Source of the DNA: Pleodorina starrii
Taxonomy: Eukaryota > Chlorophyta > Chlorophyceae > Chlamydomonadales > Volvocaceae
DNA length: 64,000 nt
Assembly: GCA_030267565.1 (NCBI GenBank)
Contig: BRXU01000061.1
Location: 62,001-126,000 of the forward strand
Reading direction: 5' to 3'
Shown here piece after piece: positions 28,604 through 62,152 of this stretch. The notes under the pieces were generated by a model that saw nothing but the letters and a program-made list of their open reading frames with translations, was not told where the DNA came from and made no database searches. The position numbers were made by a program, and so were the translations under genes. Every line of letters begins with the position of its first letter. Position 1 is the first letter of the stretch.

Positions 28604-31118
28604 ACCTTCGCCAGCCCCCTAGATCGTCAGCTCCTCCGCCTCCTGCCCCTTGCCCCTCTCCCTCAGGAGCTCCTGAAGCGACCTCAGCGTCATCTGCGAG
28701 TGCGGGTGCCGGGGACCCAGCGCGGTACGACACACCTCCAGCGCCTCCCGATACAACCCCTCCACGGCCTCCAGATCCGCCCCGGCCTCCCGCGCCACCG
28801 CCGCCAACCCCACCAGCGTGAACGCCACCTGCCGGTGCTGCGGCCCCACCGTGTCCCGATACACGTCCAGCGCCCGGCGATACAGCGCCTCGGCCTCCGT
28901 CAGCTTGCCCAGCTCGTGCAGGCAGCCGGCCAGGTTGGACAGGGCCTGGGCGGTCAGGTTGTGGGAGGGGCCGAAAGTGCGCTGCGAGGCATCCAGCACT
29001 TGCCTGGGGGCGGAGGGGGTGGGCGGAGGGGCGGAGGGGTTGGGCAGGAGGGGAGGGACAGGAGAAGGCAGCAGGGGCGATGGGAGACGGAGGGTGGCAT
29101 GGGTGGGTGCGGAGGGCACAAGGTCAAAGGAACGCAGCGCTGCAGGCCCCAATACGAGAGATGCCAAGACCGCTACCCAGGCACACGAGAGCAGGTATAG
29201 GTAAGCCACTGGCACACGAGAGCCGCTTCAATCCGAGTAAACTTCCATCACAAACCCTACGGTCTCCTAGCCACCCCATCCCAGCCACTCCGGGACGCCC
29301 CCACCTGTACATGGCCTCCGCTTCTCCGTGCTGTCCCTCCATTGACAGCTGCATTGCCAGGTGCGTGATGGTGGCGGTGGTGGCCTTGTGGTGGGGACCC
29401 AGCGCCGCCCCCCGCACCGCCAGAGCCTCGCGATACAGAGGCACAGCCTCCGCCCCCCGACCCTGACCCGCTAGGCAGCTGGCGTGCAGGTGCAGCGCCG
29501 CCGCGCACTCCACACTGTCGCGGCCTCGAAGCTGCTCGTACTGCGCCACCGCCCTCGCCGCCAGCCCCTCACTCTCCACATACTCCCCCGTGTACATGAG
29601 AGCCTCGCAGCGCACCAGCAGCGCAGCCGCGAACGCCAGCCGCCGCTCCCGGCCCGTCGACTCCGACTCCGACTCCGACTCCGACTCTGCCGCGGGTGCC
29701 TCTGTCGCCTCCACCAGCCGCAGTGTCAGCGTCAGGTACTGGGGACTCATCCACGCGTTGCCAACGGCGTACAGGAAGTCGCTGCTGCCCAGTATGGCTA
29801 GGAGCGACGTCTCCTGAAGGAACTGCGCACTCAGGGGCAGCAGCCCCGCCCCCGGCAGCAGCGGCCGAGCGCCCGCCGCCGCCGCATCTCCCGCCACATC
29901 CGCCAGGAGTTGCTCCACATCCGGCCACTGCGCCGCCACCTCCGTCGCCATGAGCTTGAGCGCGTTGGCTTCGTGCAGCTTCTGCCAGCGCGCCAGCAGC
30001 CCCACAGCGTACCGCGCGAAGCGCTCCCGTACTGCCGTACGCAGCGGCGGCGGCGCCTCCTCCGCCAGCAGCCTTCGCGCCACGTCACGGACATGGGTGT
30101 GCATCACAAACGCGTCGTCTCCGTGTTGCAGCACCACACTCAGGCGGTGAAGACCCGCCAGCTGCGTCCGCACCTCCTGCTCGGAGGAGGGCCCCACGCC
30201 CATCACCACCGCCGCCGAGCCGGCAGTAAGCACACCCGAGAACGCGGCCACCTGCATCGCCACCTTTTTCATGGCAGCGGGCAACGACCGGATGACCATG
30301 TCAACGAACATAACCGTCACTTCCCGCTGCTCCCCTGCCGCAGCCTCTCCGCTGCCAGCCACAGCTGCAGCCGCTTCCCCTTCCGCCGCGCCGCCGCCTC
30401 GGCCCGCCACCGCCTCCTGAACGTCCTCCAGCGCCAGGCGGCCCGCCACCAGCGCCTCCGAAACCAGCCGCAGCACGAGGGGCACGCAGCCGCAAGCGGT
30501 GGCCACAGCTCGCGCCTCCTCCCCCGTCAGCACCCCCTTTGCGATCTGCTGCACCAGCGGGCCCGCAACGGCGGCGCTGAGGGGCTGCAGCCGGTGGGTG
30601 TGCGGCGGCGGCATGTGTTGGACCGCCACCTCCACACGCGAAGTCACCAGAAGCTGCAGCCTGGCACTCGCCATAACCAGCTGCGCGAGGATTTCCGCCA
30701 GGGCTGCGCCACCGTCCGCCGCTGCGGGGTCCTCCGCGTTATCCAGCACCACCAGCAGACAGCCGCCCAGCTTGTCCGAGGAACACATCTTGCCAAGGGC
30801 CGCCGCCAGGGCTTCCATGCCCCCCTGGTCTCCGCCGCTGAGGCCCGCAGCCGCCCGCAGCCGCATCACCAGAGCCTCGCGCGAGAAAGCCGCGCGGCAG
30901 TCGACGTACAAAGCACCCGCGGAGGCGGCCCTGCAGCGCCACAGTCGCCACGCCACGTCCACGGCCAGGCACGTCTTGCCCATGCCGCCGTCGGCCACCA
31001 CCGCAGCCACCCGACTGCCCGGTTTCTGAAGCCACTGCGACAGCTCCTGCGCTTCTGCTTCCCGGCCGCCGTACTGCTCGTACACGGAATCCAGCTCCGG
31101 AAGCTGACACAGCGCTGC
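28604..31118 (-). repeat. Right arm of the large inverted repeat (NB-ARC-TPR segment)
   Basis: Reverse-complement copy of about 24900-27446. Differences from the left arm are few: scattered substitutions (for example Leu for Phe before LADVAG), an extra Ser-Glu pair in the Ser-Glu run, one extra Ala after LADVAGDAA, and length changes in the pyrimidine-rich part of the intron. Upstream of 31118 the two loci show no visible similarity. Confidence 0.9.
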
Positions 31119-31142
31119 GCTGGGCTCCGCAGATTCCTCCAT
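28619..31142 (-). CDS. Second NB-ARC-TPR protein, lacking the N-terminal helical bundle
   Basis: Minus-strand paralogue of the NLR-like gene. Two exons are clear: 31142-29305 and 29003-28619, joined across the same intron and in the same phase as the other copy; together they give 741 codons with Met at 31142. All NB-ARC motifs are intact: ADGGMGKTCLA, LLVVLDNAED, LLVTSR, GCVPLVLRL and VMHTHVRDVARRLL, followed by the TPR region. The exon begins exactly at a splice-acceptor-like CTGCAG with ATG next. Either translation starts there (MEESAEPSAALC), or an upstream exon exists that I could not find, or the frame extends to a Met at 31286. No HeLo-like exons are visible on this strand between 31.2 and 34.3 kb. 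It may be a truncated but functional NB-ARC-TPR protein or a young pseudogene; no stop or frameshift is seen. Confidence 0.75.
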
Positions 31143-34100
31143 CTGCAGTTCGCATACAATAAAAATGTGCAGGAAAACATGGGTTTGCCTTTGGTGAAGG
31201 CCACGAACTTTCAAACGCAAAGGGGTTGTCGAGTTCCGACATTGCGCAGTTAAACTTCGACGGAATTGTGCGAGGAACAAGCCCATTCTTGCTGAAAGAA
31301 AGTATGGTAGTCATAATGAGAGACTGACCTGAGTTGTGACCTCCGAGTGCAAATGCGCTGTGTAAGAACTTGCACGAAACTAATGTTTTTAGCGCTTGAC
31401 TGTCAAGTCTGGCCTCAATAACAAGTCACATCCCCTCGATTACTATATGCCGTGACGCACATAGAGCCTCTATTGCAAGCCAGTAACACTCGACCTGCCG
31501 ACGCTAACAGCCTGAGTCGTACCGTAGTTAAACTGTGCGGGCCAATGTACCGTACAAGTGCGCAACTGCGCTCTGAAATAAGAAGCTGCAATACAGATCA
31601 GCAGCAGCTAAAGATACGATACCTGGTATGGAAAGCCCATCGCGCTTCCCGGGTCCCGGGTCCCGGGTACCGGCGTCCATACCCGCATTGAGCCGTTGTA
31701 CTACGATACACCACGCACCTCCGACCTCTCGCGCAGTCGTGGTGAAAGAAGTCATCACCCTGCCAGTTTCAGCCGGTACACCCCTCTGACGGGTCCGGAC
31801 TTCGTGAAGTCCGTCTTCTGCTACCATGTACCTCTCGCCGTGTTGTGGCCATGTTGCCGCATCGGACGGCTGCACCAACCCTAACGTCCTCTGCAGCGCA
31901 CAGCAGCTGTGCAGACGCAAACGGCCCCAGAGCTGCGGCCGCAGATAAAGCATTAGTAGCCACAACGGAGCAAAAAGAGAGCAAACCTGCGGATACACCG
32001 CTTACGACTTTACTTGGCAAGGTTGGAGGCGTGGAGAACAGTGAGGCAGTGAGTCCCCCTTGGGTAGCAACTTTCGTCTAAGCCCCCATGGACCATTTTG
32101 CATCAGCGGAGCACCTTGTGTAACGCCTGCGTTCGGCCCGGTGTCGTCGCCCGGTATCGTATCCCCAGGCGACAGCCGTACTGCCGTACCAGACCAGAAC
32201 CTAAGTAATGCTGGAATCCCTCCCCTGCGGTGTTCCCGCCCGTCGGAGTGCGTGCCTGTAGTTGCCAGATCGGGAGCAGGACGCAGATGGCCGGATTACA
32301 TCTCCCTCAGCTGGAACTCAGACAGAGGCAGGTCATTCCGTCCCGTCACGTCGCGTCCCGACCGACCGACAAACCATTACGGGCTCACCAATTGACAGCA
32401 TGCCATCATTTCGTTTCCTCGACCTCGGCGATCGGCCCCGTGTGCCGATCTGCGCAAAGCAGAGCCGACCATCCAACCAATCAAGCGCACCGCACCAACG
32501 TACGTATTAATGGCACAACAAACAAAACGACGGCTGCTGTCTTGTCTTCATGCTTTCCCTCTTCTTCTTCTTCTTCTTCTTCTGTGTGTTTTCTTCTCTC
32601 ATGTTGGAGCCAACGAAAAGTCACAAACGCACAACCCCAGCTTCCGGCAGGCGCATTTATGTATAGCAGGCGCGGCGGCGAACGCCTCATGAATAATGTC
32701 GGGACCTTGCCCCGCCGCAGATGGACACCGGTTGACAAAACCAACAGCAATAGCCAAAACTTCGGCGGCGGAAGCTCCTGCAGCCGCGTTGAGCTTACTC
32801 GTCCGTCCTTCGCGGCCACTTGGCGGCATAACCGGTCGCGCCCCAAATGCACCGAACTGCCACACGGGCACCGAATCCGCGCATGAACTCCTCCGGACAG
32901 AGCGCGAGCCGCGCCGAAACCACGCACCACATTCCTTAATAGTACACGAGCACATCATGTGTGTGCGGCTCGACTCGACTACATAAGAGTCAGTCGGTGT
33001 CACGCGCCGACGAGCACGAACGCCCTGCGGCAGCCACCACCCCAGGGCGGCAAAAGCGTGCAGCGGCGCACGGGCCACAGCCGAAGGGCGAGAGACCTCC
33101 TCCTCAGGCTCACCCCAATCAAGACTGGATCTGCTACACATACACAATAAATTTATACCCTCGAGCGTAGTTCTCGAGCACGCCGCCAGCACAAGTGGAA
33201 AGCCCCGAACCTTGCCTAGTTAGGACACCTGTCAGCTGGCTACTATCTCCCCCCTGGTGGGAGGAAGCATCCGAGAGACCACCACACGGCCGCAAAACGC
33301 AGTCCGCCTGAAAACTGGTTTCCCCGGGCCGGCCGCCAGGCCAGGACAGACCCGAGGAAAAATATGGGTTGCACAGGACAGCTCGCATGACTGTGCATAC
33401 ATCATCATCAAATTAGAGCCGCGAGCTGCGGATTCGTCCGGCAACACGTCCGTCCGGCATCACGCCGCCGCATGTCCCTCCATGCAGCAGCCCGCGGACC
33501 ATGCAATGCACCACAACACCCAACAAGACAGACCTGACGCGCGTAATCTCAACGACCGGCTGGCGGTGTCGGCGCAACTCCATCCGTCCCATCAACTCCC
33601 TCCCATCACATACCGGCCGGCAGCAGCTCCAGTCAACCGAGCCGGGTTGAACAAAAAGACACAGCCGAGGGCAGCAGCTGCCCACAGCGCTCCCACCCGA
33701 TGCGATGGTGACGCTGCTGAACCGTATCAACCGCAGGTGCTGAACCTCACAGCACACCAGCGGCAAACGCAGCCGAGAACTGCGAGGGGCCACGCGGCTA
33801 AGGGGCCCCGCATCTGGCTGCGCGCGCTGCCATGCGCTCGCCTGTGCTGACCCGTGGATCGATCAACACCGGTAGGCCCACCCCTCGAGTCGACCACCTG
33901 GATCGGCATCTCCTGTCACGTGTGGCAGGGGGGGCTGGCCGCCGCCGCGCAGCCCACAACACATACAAACGCGCAACAAACGTTGTGTACGGCGTCGACT
34001 GAACGCTGCTGTACATCATCATGGGAAAAATTCATCACTCTCTTCTTCTCGCAGCGCCACAGCGACAGAGCCACCGCGACCAGCAACTGCGGATGCACCC

Positions 34101-34308
34101 ACCGCACCCACCGCGCCAACCCCAACCCCCTCAACCTCCTCAACGTCCTCGAGTTTCCGCTAATGCCTGAACTTGATACGGCGGGTTTCGGCCCTTCCTC
34201 GGCTCCGCGAGCGAAGCAATGGGGTCTCAGTGGACTACAACGGCAACTGACAGTTGACGGTTGGTTAACCGTTCGCCCGTTGAAATGGTTGACAGCCGCT
34301 TTACGCTT
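31143..34308. other. Intergenic stretch, no gene recognised
   Basis: About 3.2 kb between the divergent 5' side of the second NLR copy and the 3' end of the bestrophin gene. No family motifs found on either strand. It contains a TTC trinucleotide run (about 32563-32583) and a CCCGGGT tandem near 31648-31670. The right part should include the bestrophin 3' UTR. A + strand frame at 31845-32081 was looked at and not accepted. Confidence 0.4.
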
Positions 34309-37300
34309 TCACCGTGGCGAAATGTTGACGGTCATGGTCGCCGGCACCGACGCCGGCGTAGAGGATACCTGCGGCATCACCACGCCGTTGCCGTTGCCGT
34401 TACCGTTACCGTTGCCGTTACCGTTGCCGTTACCGTTGGCGGTTGCGTACGACGGCGAGCTGACGGGCAACAGGCCGGACAGACCCGCCTCCGCCAGAAT
34501 GGTCTTGGTGTCTGCGTCGTCCTTGAGGGTGGCCATCACATCGGCCTGGATGCGGTTGCAGATGACGTCGAGCGGCAGGATGCTGCGGAGGAGGACGAGG
34601 GCGAGTGGGAAGGGGGAGGGGCGGGAGCGGGTGAGAGGGAAGGGGGAGGAAAGGCGGGAAGTTAGCGTGAGAACAGGCAGGAACGGTGGAGGGTGAAGCA
34701 GGATCGAGGCTGGTGCGGCGACGGCTGAAGATGCCGGCAGGAAGGTCGGTGTCGTGTCTGCTACACACCCGCGCGGGCCCCCTTGAGATGTGATCCATCC
34801 TTCCGGTGGTGGTGCCCAATTTTGAACCCACGGGACCCAGACCCTTCCTACGGGCTTAATAGCGCCCCGCTCTCACTCCACACACACCCGCCAGTTTCTC
34901 GCCCGCGTTCCACCCGCCCCGCCCCAGATCCGCCTCGCCCCAGACCCCGCCCCGCCCACTCACCCGAACGGCTCCTCGCACTGCACTCCGATCTCCTCGA
35001 TGCCACACAGCACCGCCGCGATGCCGGTGCACACCGGTACGACAGCATACCCGCACGTGCCGTACAGCGCAAAGGGCAGCAGCGTCAGCCACGTGAACAG
35101 GAAGCGCGCAGTGTGGCGGGTGTAGGAGACGGGGATGGGCGCGCGCAGCAGCCGCTCGCAGCCTCCCAGCACATCGTGGAAGAAGGTGAGGTTGGTGCTC
35201 ATCTGCATCTGGTGGATGGAGCTCATGGGGACCGACTGGATGATCTGTGGGCGGTGAGGAAGTGAGGGGCGATGGTGGGTGGCAGTGGGATTTAGGTTGG
35301 GGGCGGTGAGTGGGCGGGATGGAGAAACACATTGAGCGGGCCGGGGAGGAGGCGGGGGCAGGATGGCGGCCTCACCCCTGACCTGCGGCCTCACCCCTCA
35401 CCCGCATCCCGCATCCCGTCCCGCCCGGCATACACCCGCACCCGCACCCGCTTCCCTCAGCCCCCTGCAGCCCCAACCTATCGTTCAGCAACTCGCAAAA
35501 ATAACGCCAACGTCCGCTCCGTCACTCTCCCGCACAGTCCCAACCCCACACCCCACACCCCATCCCTTCGGGGCTCCATCTTACCACCCCGGCCCCCGCC
35601 CCGCACCCTGCCCGATCGTTCCCTACCCACCTGGCTGATTGCGTGGATGGCCCTCACGGGGCGGTGCTGGCTCTTGGCCAACATATCCAGCTCCGCGGGT
35701 GTGAGGATGTTCTTCAGCTCGCTCTCCAGAGTCACCTCGGGCTGGAAGTGGATGCGCAGGGCGCGAGCAAACGCAACCACCCAGCGGGCCAGCGCCTTCT
35801 TGGCCTCAACCTGGGGGCTCGATCGAAGATCCAGGACCGAGAGTGGCAGTGGGGCAGTGGGGTAGGGGGCAGTGCACGTCAGGGCGCGCCGGTGGGGTGC
35901 CGAGCAGCAGCAGCAGCTACTGCGGGTACGTCGCGCCCCCACCTCCCTCCTCTCCCGGGTCCGTGAGTGTTGTCCCTCCCAAGTCCCGAGTCCCCCGCGC
36001 CGGAGGGCCTCCCTCTCCACCACCAACTGGCTGTCTGACTGACTGACTGAGTGACTGACCTGGTCGTCCGGGAAGCAGGTGGCTCCCTGACGCATGATGT
36101 CGCGGCTGCGGTTCAGCAGGCCACCCCACATCTTGCGTGCTTCATCCCACCGCCCGTAGCTGGTGTTGGTGCGGAACACCAGCAGCAGAGACAGCGCGAC
36201 GGAGGTGTTGGTGATGAAGGCGGAGCAGGCGGCGTTGGGCGTGAGGCTGGGGAAGCCGTCGGGCAGCATGTGCTGGTCGAGGGCGGTGTTGTAGGCCGCC
36301 AGGGAGGTGGACACGACGCCCACCCACAGGATGGAGGGCAGCGCGTTCTGGATGATGTGGGACCTGCGGGGGAAGGGGGAGGGGAGGGGAAGGGAGGAAG
36401 GCGAGGGTGAGGAGGGCGAGGTGGGTAGGAAGAAGCGGAGATTAGGGTTGTCAGCGAGGAAGGGAGGGGCAGGCGGGGAGCGGTGGTGCCCAGAGGAGGT
36501 TCGGGGTGGTGGAGCTAGGGGGGCTGGAGGCCAGGAGCGCAGGAGGTTCGGGATGGCGGGGCCATGAAGTAGCGAGGAGATTCAGGCACGAGAAATGGGG
36601 CTTTGTGGCATTCGTGTGGAAGGACGCTGGTCGCGCAGCAAGCCGAACTCCACCACGATACAAAGTCCGTTGAATGCAAAGCCGGCCTTATGATGCGAGG
36701 AATACGAGCGCCTTGGGCCCGACGGTAATCGGGTACGACAGCGAAAGCAGTTGAAGTCGGCACCGACAGCCCTGAAACTATTTGCCTAAACCAGTGCCAC
36801 CAGCGGATCCATTTGAAAAGATGGCACACACATGGCACGTGTTCCCTCCCTTCGGACTCTACAATAGGCTTGTGACGCACTTACTGGGGAATGGTGAACA
36901 GCCGCCTCATGAGACGGTACTGGTTGCGATGGGTTTGCCATTGCGGGAAGTCGTAGACCTGTGGAAACAACACGGGGGGGAGCCATCGTTATGGGCTCCT
37001 CTTCGAGTCTGACGATCGCGTTCAGGGTAGAAGCCCAAAGGATCGCGAACATCGTCCAGTCACTACGCAGGCAACTAAACTATCTAAGCATACCACCCGG
37101 GAAGGTCTATGCGCTGCCTAGCCGCAGGGCCCCATATCGCGAACAGAACGGGTCCATGCGAACGGCGAGCGTTTTGTTCTATGACCATTATCCATACATA
37201 TGATGCTTGTATACAAGGTAATTGTCATGCAAATGCACTAACCGTTCGGAAGTACTTGCGGGCCTCCTCGCTGCGAGGCACTGGGGTAACCGTGCCTGCT

Positions 37301-37479
37301 TGCGATGAGAGAGCGCCGAGCGGGTTGCTCTGGATCGGCGCATTAGGGTCCTTCGCAGCGTTGGCTACAACGATCATGCGGGAGCGACTAAGCCGACTTC
37401 CATGCAGGGCCGACCCTAGCCCACGCGGCATCGACAGGCGCTGCTGCTGCTGGCCGCGCAACATCGTTGAGGACGACAT
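34309..37479 (-). CDS. Bestrophin-like chloroplast anion/bicarbonate channel
   Basis: Minus-strand exons 37479-37243, 36958-36885, 36363-36060, 35810-35631, 35244-34964 and 34582-34309 join in phase to 449 residues. The N terminus (MSSSTMLRGQQQQRLSMPRG, then ...VVANAAKDP) has the composition and VxA-like cleavage region of an algal chloroplast transit peptide. The bestrophin family core follows: VYDFPQWQTHR, the first membrane segment SILWVGVVSTSLAAY, ITNTSVALSLLLVFRTNTSY then GRWDEARKMWGGLLN, a cytosolic helical part with HRPVRAIHAISQ, and a last membrane part LFTWLTLLPFALYGTCGYAVV with IEEIGVQCEEPFG. Chlamydomonas has thylakoid bestrophins (BST1-3) that pass bicarbonate toward the pyrenoid in the CO2-concentrating mechanism; this is a plausible relative, and the exact orthologue is not determined. 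The C-terminal tail carries a Gly-Asn repeat. Confidence 0.92.
34385..34438. repeat. Hexanucleotide minisatellite coding a Gly-Asn run in the bestrophin tail
   Basis: Nine tandem CCGTTG/CCGTTA units, read on the minus strand as alternating Asn-Gly codons inside the last exon of the bestrophin gene. In-frame and likely length-variable. Confidence 0.9.
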
Positions 37480-40400
37480 ATTGACGAGATCAACTGTTGT
37501 AAAGGAGGTTTAAAATTCACTCACAGAACAACCTTGCTTTGTATACCGCGTAGTAGGTCTCAGTGTAGGAGGTCCGTACTCGCGTGGGTCCGTACCGGTA
37601 GTCGATGCGTCAGCAGCTGTCGTAATTAAAAGAAACTACTAATAAAGATGAAATGTACACTGCTTAAACTGCCATCGAAATAGCACTGCCAGGTTTCATC
37701 CGCTCCGCTGAGCTCCGAAACACAGTTGGACTTGCGTCAGAAGATGCGATGTTGCATGGAACCTGCGGAACTACGCGATATGTTCATAAGTAGCACGAGT
37801 TGTGGAGTTGTCGAACATTACTTGTCGCATCTATGTGTGTTCATATTACCGCCAGGCTTTGCAAGTTCACACGCGGGCTCCTTGACAGAAACGTATCTGC
37901 ACTCATGATGTCCTGAAAAACTCCAAACATCCGACATAGTCGTACCGTGCAACGGGCTTCTCCGAACCAGGTTCACGCTGTCACCATGTGGCGATTGTGG
38001 GGCAGCAGGAGCCATTGGCGACCCACAAACAACTTTTCATGGCCCTCCAGGGAATTTCCATGCCTTGCGGGTCCAGCGTCTGGGATGGTGGATGATTGGG
38101 CCTGTGTGGAGTGTTGGGAGCCCCTGTCAGCAACCGCCAGTTCGCCGGGCGGCGCACCTACCCAAAACCCATCCCAAGGCTTCCCACGTTCCCAGCAATG
38201 CCACGCCTTATGAGTCGCCTAAGCATCATAAAACCTCCCCGAAACCTCCCCGCTTCTGGCGGGTTTATATGGGTGCGAGCCTGGATTTGTAAACCCACCA
38301 GGACCCACCGGCAGCAACCAACGGGATGCACACAGCCAGATCCCCGGGTTCAATCTGTCCCGATATCCACATCCTTACACGAAAACACGATCAATGTGCA
38401 CCGTCCCCGCCCCGCAAGCGTGGGCTTTTTGCGACCCATCAGCGAACCACACCGTGAACCTCAGGAGCCCGTGACCTTTACGGCTGTACTGCACCCTAAA
38501 GAAAGGCAATATGCCTTCTATGGGCGGCAGTATACTGGATGTAATGGCGTTCTTCGACACGTCCAATCTGGGTAGTCTCCTGTTCCAAATCCATAAAGCG
38601 CGTACCGAGCTGCTCGGCGGAATGAAGGCGGCGACTCTCCGAAAACCATGCGCCCAACAGTCGCTGTTACAGGATGGCAGGAGCCGCCGTACATGTGGCA
38701 CGCTGGGTACGGCCGGAGCTCAATGGCAGCAGCACAAAGACCGAGCGAGCACACGGAACGCCGCACTCGCTGTATCCATGCACTCAAGCGTCACGGGCAT
38801 CAGGATCCAGGCTCCAGGGGGATGCACGCGCGCTCCCGGGCTCTAGGGGCAAGCTGCAACCCGCCCCAGACTAGCAGTGCGCTTCAGGCCCAGCTGACGC
38901 CCGCCCTCCGAAACCCGTACTCTCCCAGGCCACGCCCGACCGTAGCGCAACCGTAGCGCAAAATCGCAGATACATGCATAGCACGGCCCACTTCAAAGCT
39001 GCACGCAGCTACAGCTGAAAGTCACCTAATAACAGCGAGCCTTTGCGTGGGTGACCGCCTTCAACTTCGAGCCACTGCGCTTGCTTTACGAACAGCACCC
39101 CAAACCCGCGCATAATCATCCCAGCGAGGTCCACCACATCCCACACCGCAGGCCACATCGGCGCTTCTCCGCGTTTCAGCGCTCCGAGCGAGCCATCATC
39201 AAATCCACCATCTCGCTCAGCGTCTCGGGGCCGTGCACCGGGCCGGGATGATCCAGAACCCCGTGCATGACGAAAGGAGCGGCCCTGCTGTCGCCGGTGC
39301 CTTCAGCGGCCGCGGCGGCAGTGCTGCTGCCGCTACCGTGAAGGCCGTGACTTGCGCCCGGGGGCTGGCCACCGGCCCCGTCGTGGTCACTGCTTCGGCT
39401 GCCACCGGCACTGCAGGGTGCCGCTGCGGTCGCCGGCTCGGCGCCGCTCGGCTGGATGACGGCGCGATGGGGCGCGTGAGCGACTCCTGCACGCCAGCAG
39501 CCAACATGCGGAGCAGAGGTTAATTGCATGGATACCGTGTGTATGCAAAATCATTACAGGTAGCGCATATTTGGAGAGTTTGGAGCAATTAGCGAAGCGT
39601 AAGCTACATATGTGCTCCGCAGGGTCAACAGCTGAATTGCCAGACAGGTTTGCCAGGCCGGAGCCTGTCTGGCGTTCAGATACAAATAAAGCGCGAATCT
39701 CAACCGGAAGCTGCTGGTATACCGCAACCCGACGACGGATCATGCTGGACAGGGACTTATTCCGGCCGAGGCCACCCAAAACCGACCTGAGACCTGTTCA
39801 ATGGACTCCGTTTGTTTCGGAGTTGCCAACATCGTTGTTGTGGCGACGTCCTTATCGCACAAGGCCGAAACCTCAGTCTGTTTATCAGTGTCTTATCAAT
39901 CAAGACCGAAAACGTGACACGGGGGCCGGCTTCAATCGTGCGCGCTGTGAACGCGTTCTTAAGCTTGCGTAAGGTACCTTAGTATCGATGTCTGCATTCA
40001 GCAAAAAGAACTATCGTCGGTCGGCCCTACGAGTGGTCGCACACAGAAACGCGACCCATGGTTCCGAGAAGGTTGCATTTATGATAACTCCCCAGCTCCG
40101 GCTGCAACAGGTACATTTGCTTTGATCCACCGCAAAATAAAAAAGCAAGACGAGCTGGGCATGTAGGGATATTTGACCATGACATTATCCTACCTGTGTA
40201 GCATTTTCAACCACGTGAAGTCCGACCCTTCACTGTTCCCCGGTGGCCAGGCGGAGGCGGCGGTGGACCACGCGGGCGGCGGCTCCGGGCGGTTGGCGAA
40301 AGGCCACAGCCCTTCACCCAGGTTTTATAGGACTAGAGCATCGCCGCACACGTTCTGTAGGGTGTGTATCTTGGGGCTGGACCCCCGGAGCCCCCGCAAC

Positions 40401-40887
40401 CCGTAATGACCCCCTTGGGAACGTCCTTGTGATGCGCGCTGGGAGCGCATTGCTTGTACATACCGCAGCTGTGGCAGCGAGTCACGCGCAGGCTAGCCGT
40501 TACGAGGGCAAGACGGATACGGACGCATCGGCAGGCTACCTACCGATCGCCACCCTTTCCTCAACCATCCGTGCTTAGCAAGCCTCTGATGCAGTTAACT
40601 TACGAGAGCATGATTTTCCAAGCTACGCACGTAAATTACCGTGCCTGCTGCGCGAACGGGACGCTCACCGCACGCACAGCAGACTCATCATCCTCAGCAG
40701 CACCGGCAGCTGTCGCCCAGTCACGTGCCCTCACCGTCCCCATTCTGATTATGATACAGTTCTAATGGGCCTTCATGCAAACAGTACTTCGTTTTCCGCC
40801 GTGCAAGTTCTCATTGAAGACGTTACAAGTAGTATGCCTTTACATAGTGACTTGGATGGCTGAGTATGCCACTAGGACATATTATAT
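37480..40887. other. Intergenic stretch, no gene firmly recognised
   Basis: About 3.4 kb between the divergent starts of the bestrophin gene (minus) and the polymerase theta gene (plus). It should contain both promoters. No domain-bearing frame was recognised. The minus-strand frame at 39176-39529 is the only one with protein-like composition and is listed separately. The sequence close to 40888 is AT-rich (ACATATTATATATG), which may be promoter-related or simply 5' UTR. Confidence 0.45.
39176..39529 (-). CDS. Doubtful open frame, possible orphan exon
   Basis: Minus-strand frame ending in a region with protein-like composition (FVMHGVLDHPGPVHG, then TLSEMVDLMMARSER and stop). The upstream part is Ala/Ser/Gly-rich, as in volvocine linkers. 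No second exon or known family is recognised. It could be the last exon of an unidentified gene or chance in GC-rich DNA. Confidence 0.15.
   Translation of the reverse strand: MQLTSAPHVGCWRAGVAHAPHRAVIQPSGAEPATAAAPCSAGGSRSSDHDGAGGQPPGASHGLHGSGSSTAAAAAEGTGDSRAAPFVMHGVLDHPGPVHGPETLSEMVDLMMARSER

Positions 40888-62152
<21,265 letters not shown>

Noticed and set aside
29910..31253. 447-residue plus-strand open frame
   Set aside because: It is exactly antisense to the second NB-ARC copy. The same shadow exists opposite the first copy (24863-26113 minus), so it follows from shared sequence, not from coding.
31845..32081. Plus-strand frame with Ala/Lys/Glu-rich product, possible orphan exon
   Set aside because: The composition is protein-like and the frame has a plausible acceptor, but no partner exon, start or family could be found.
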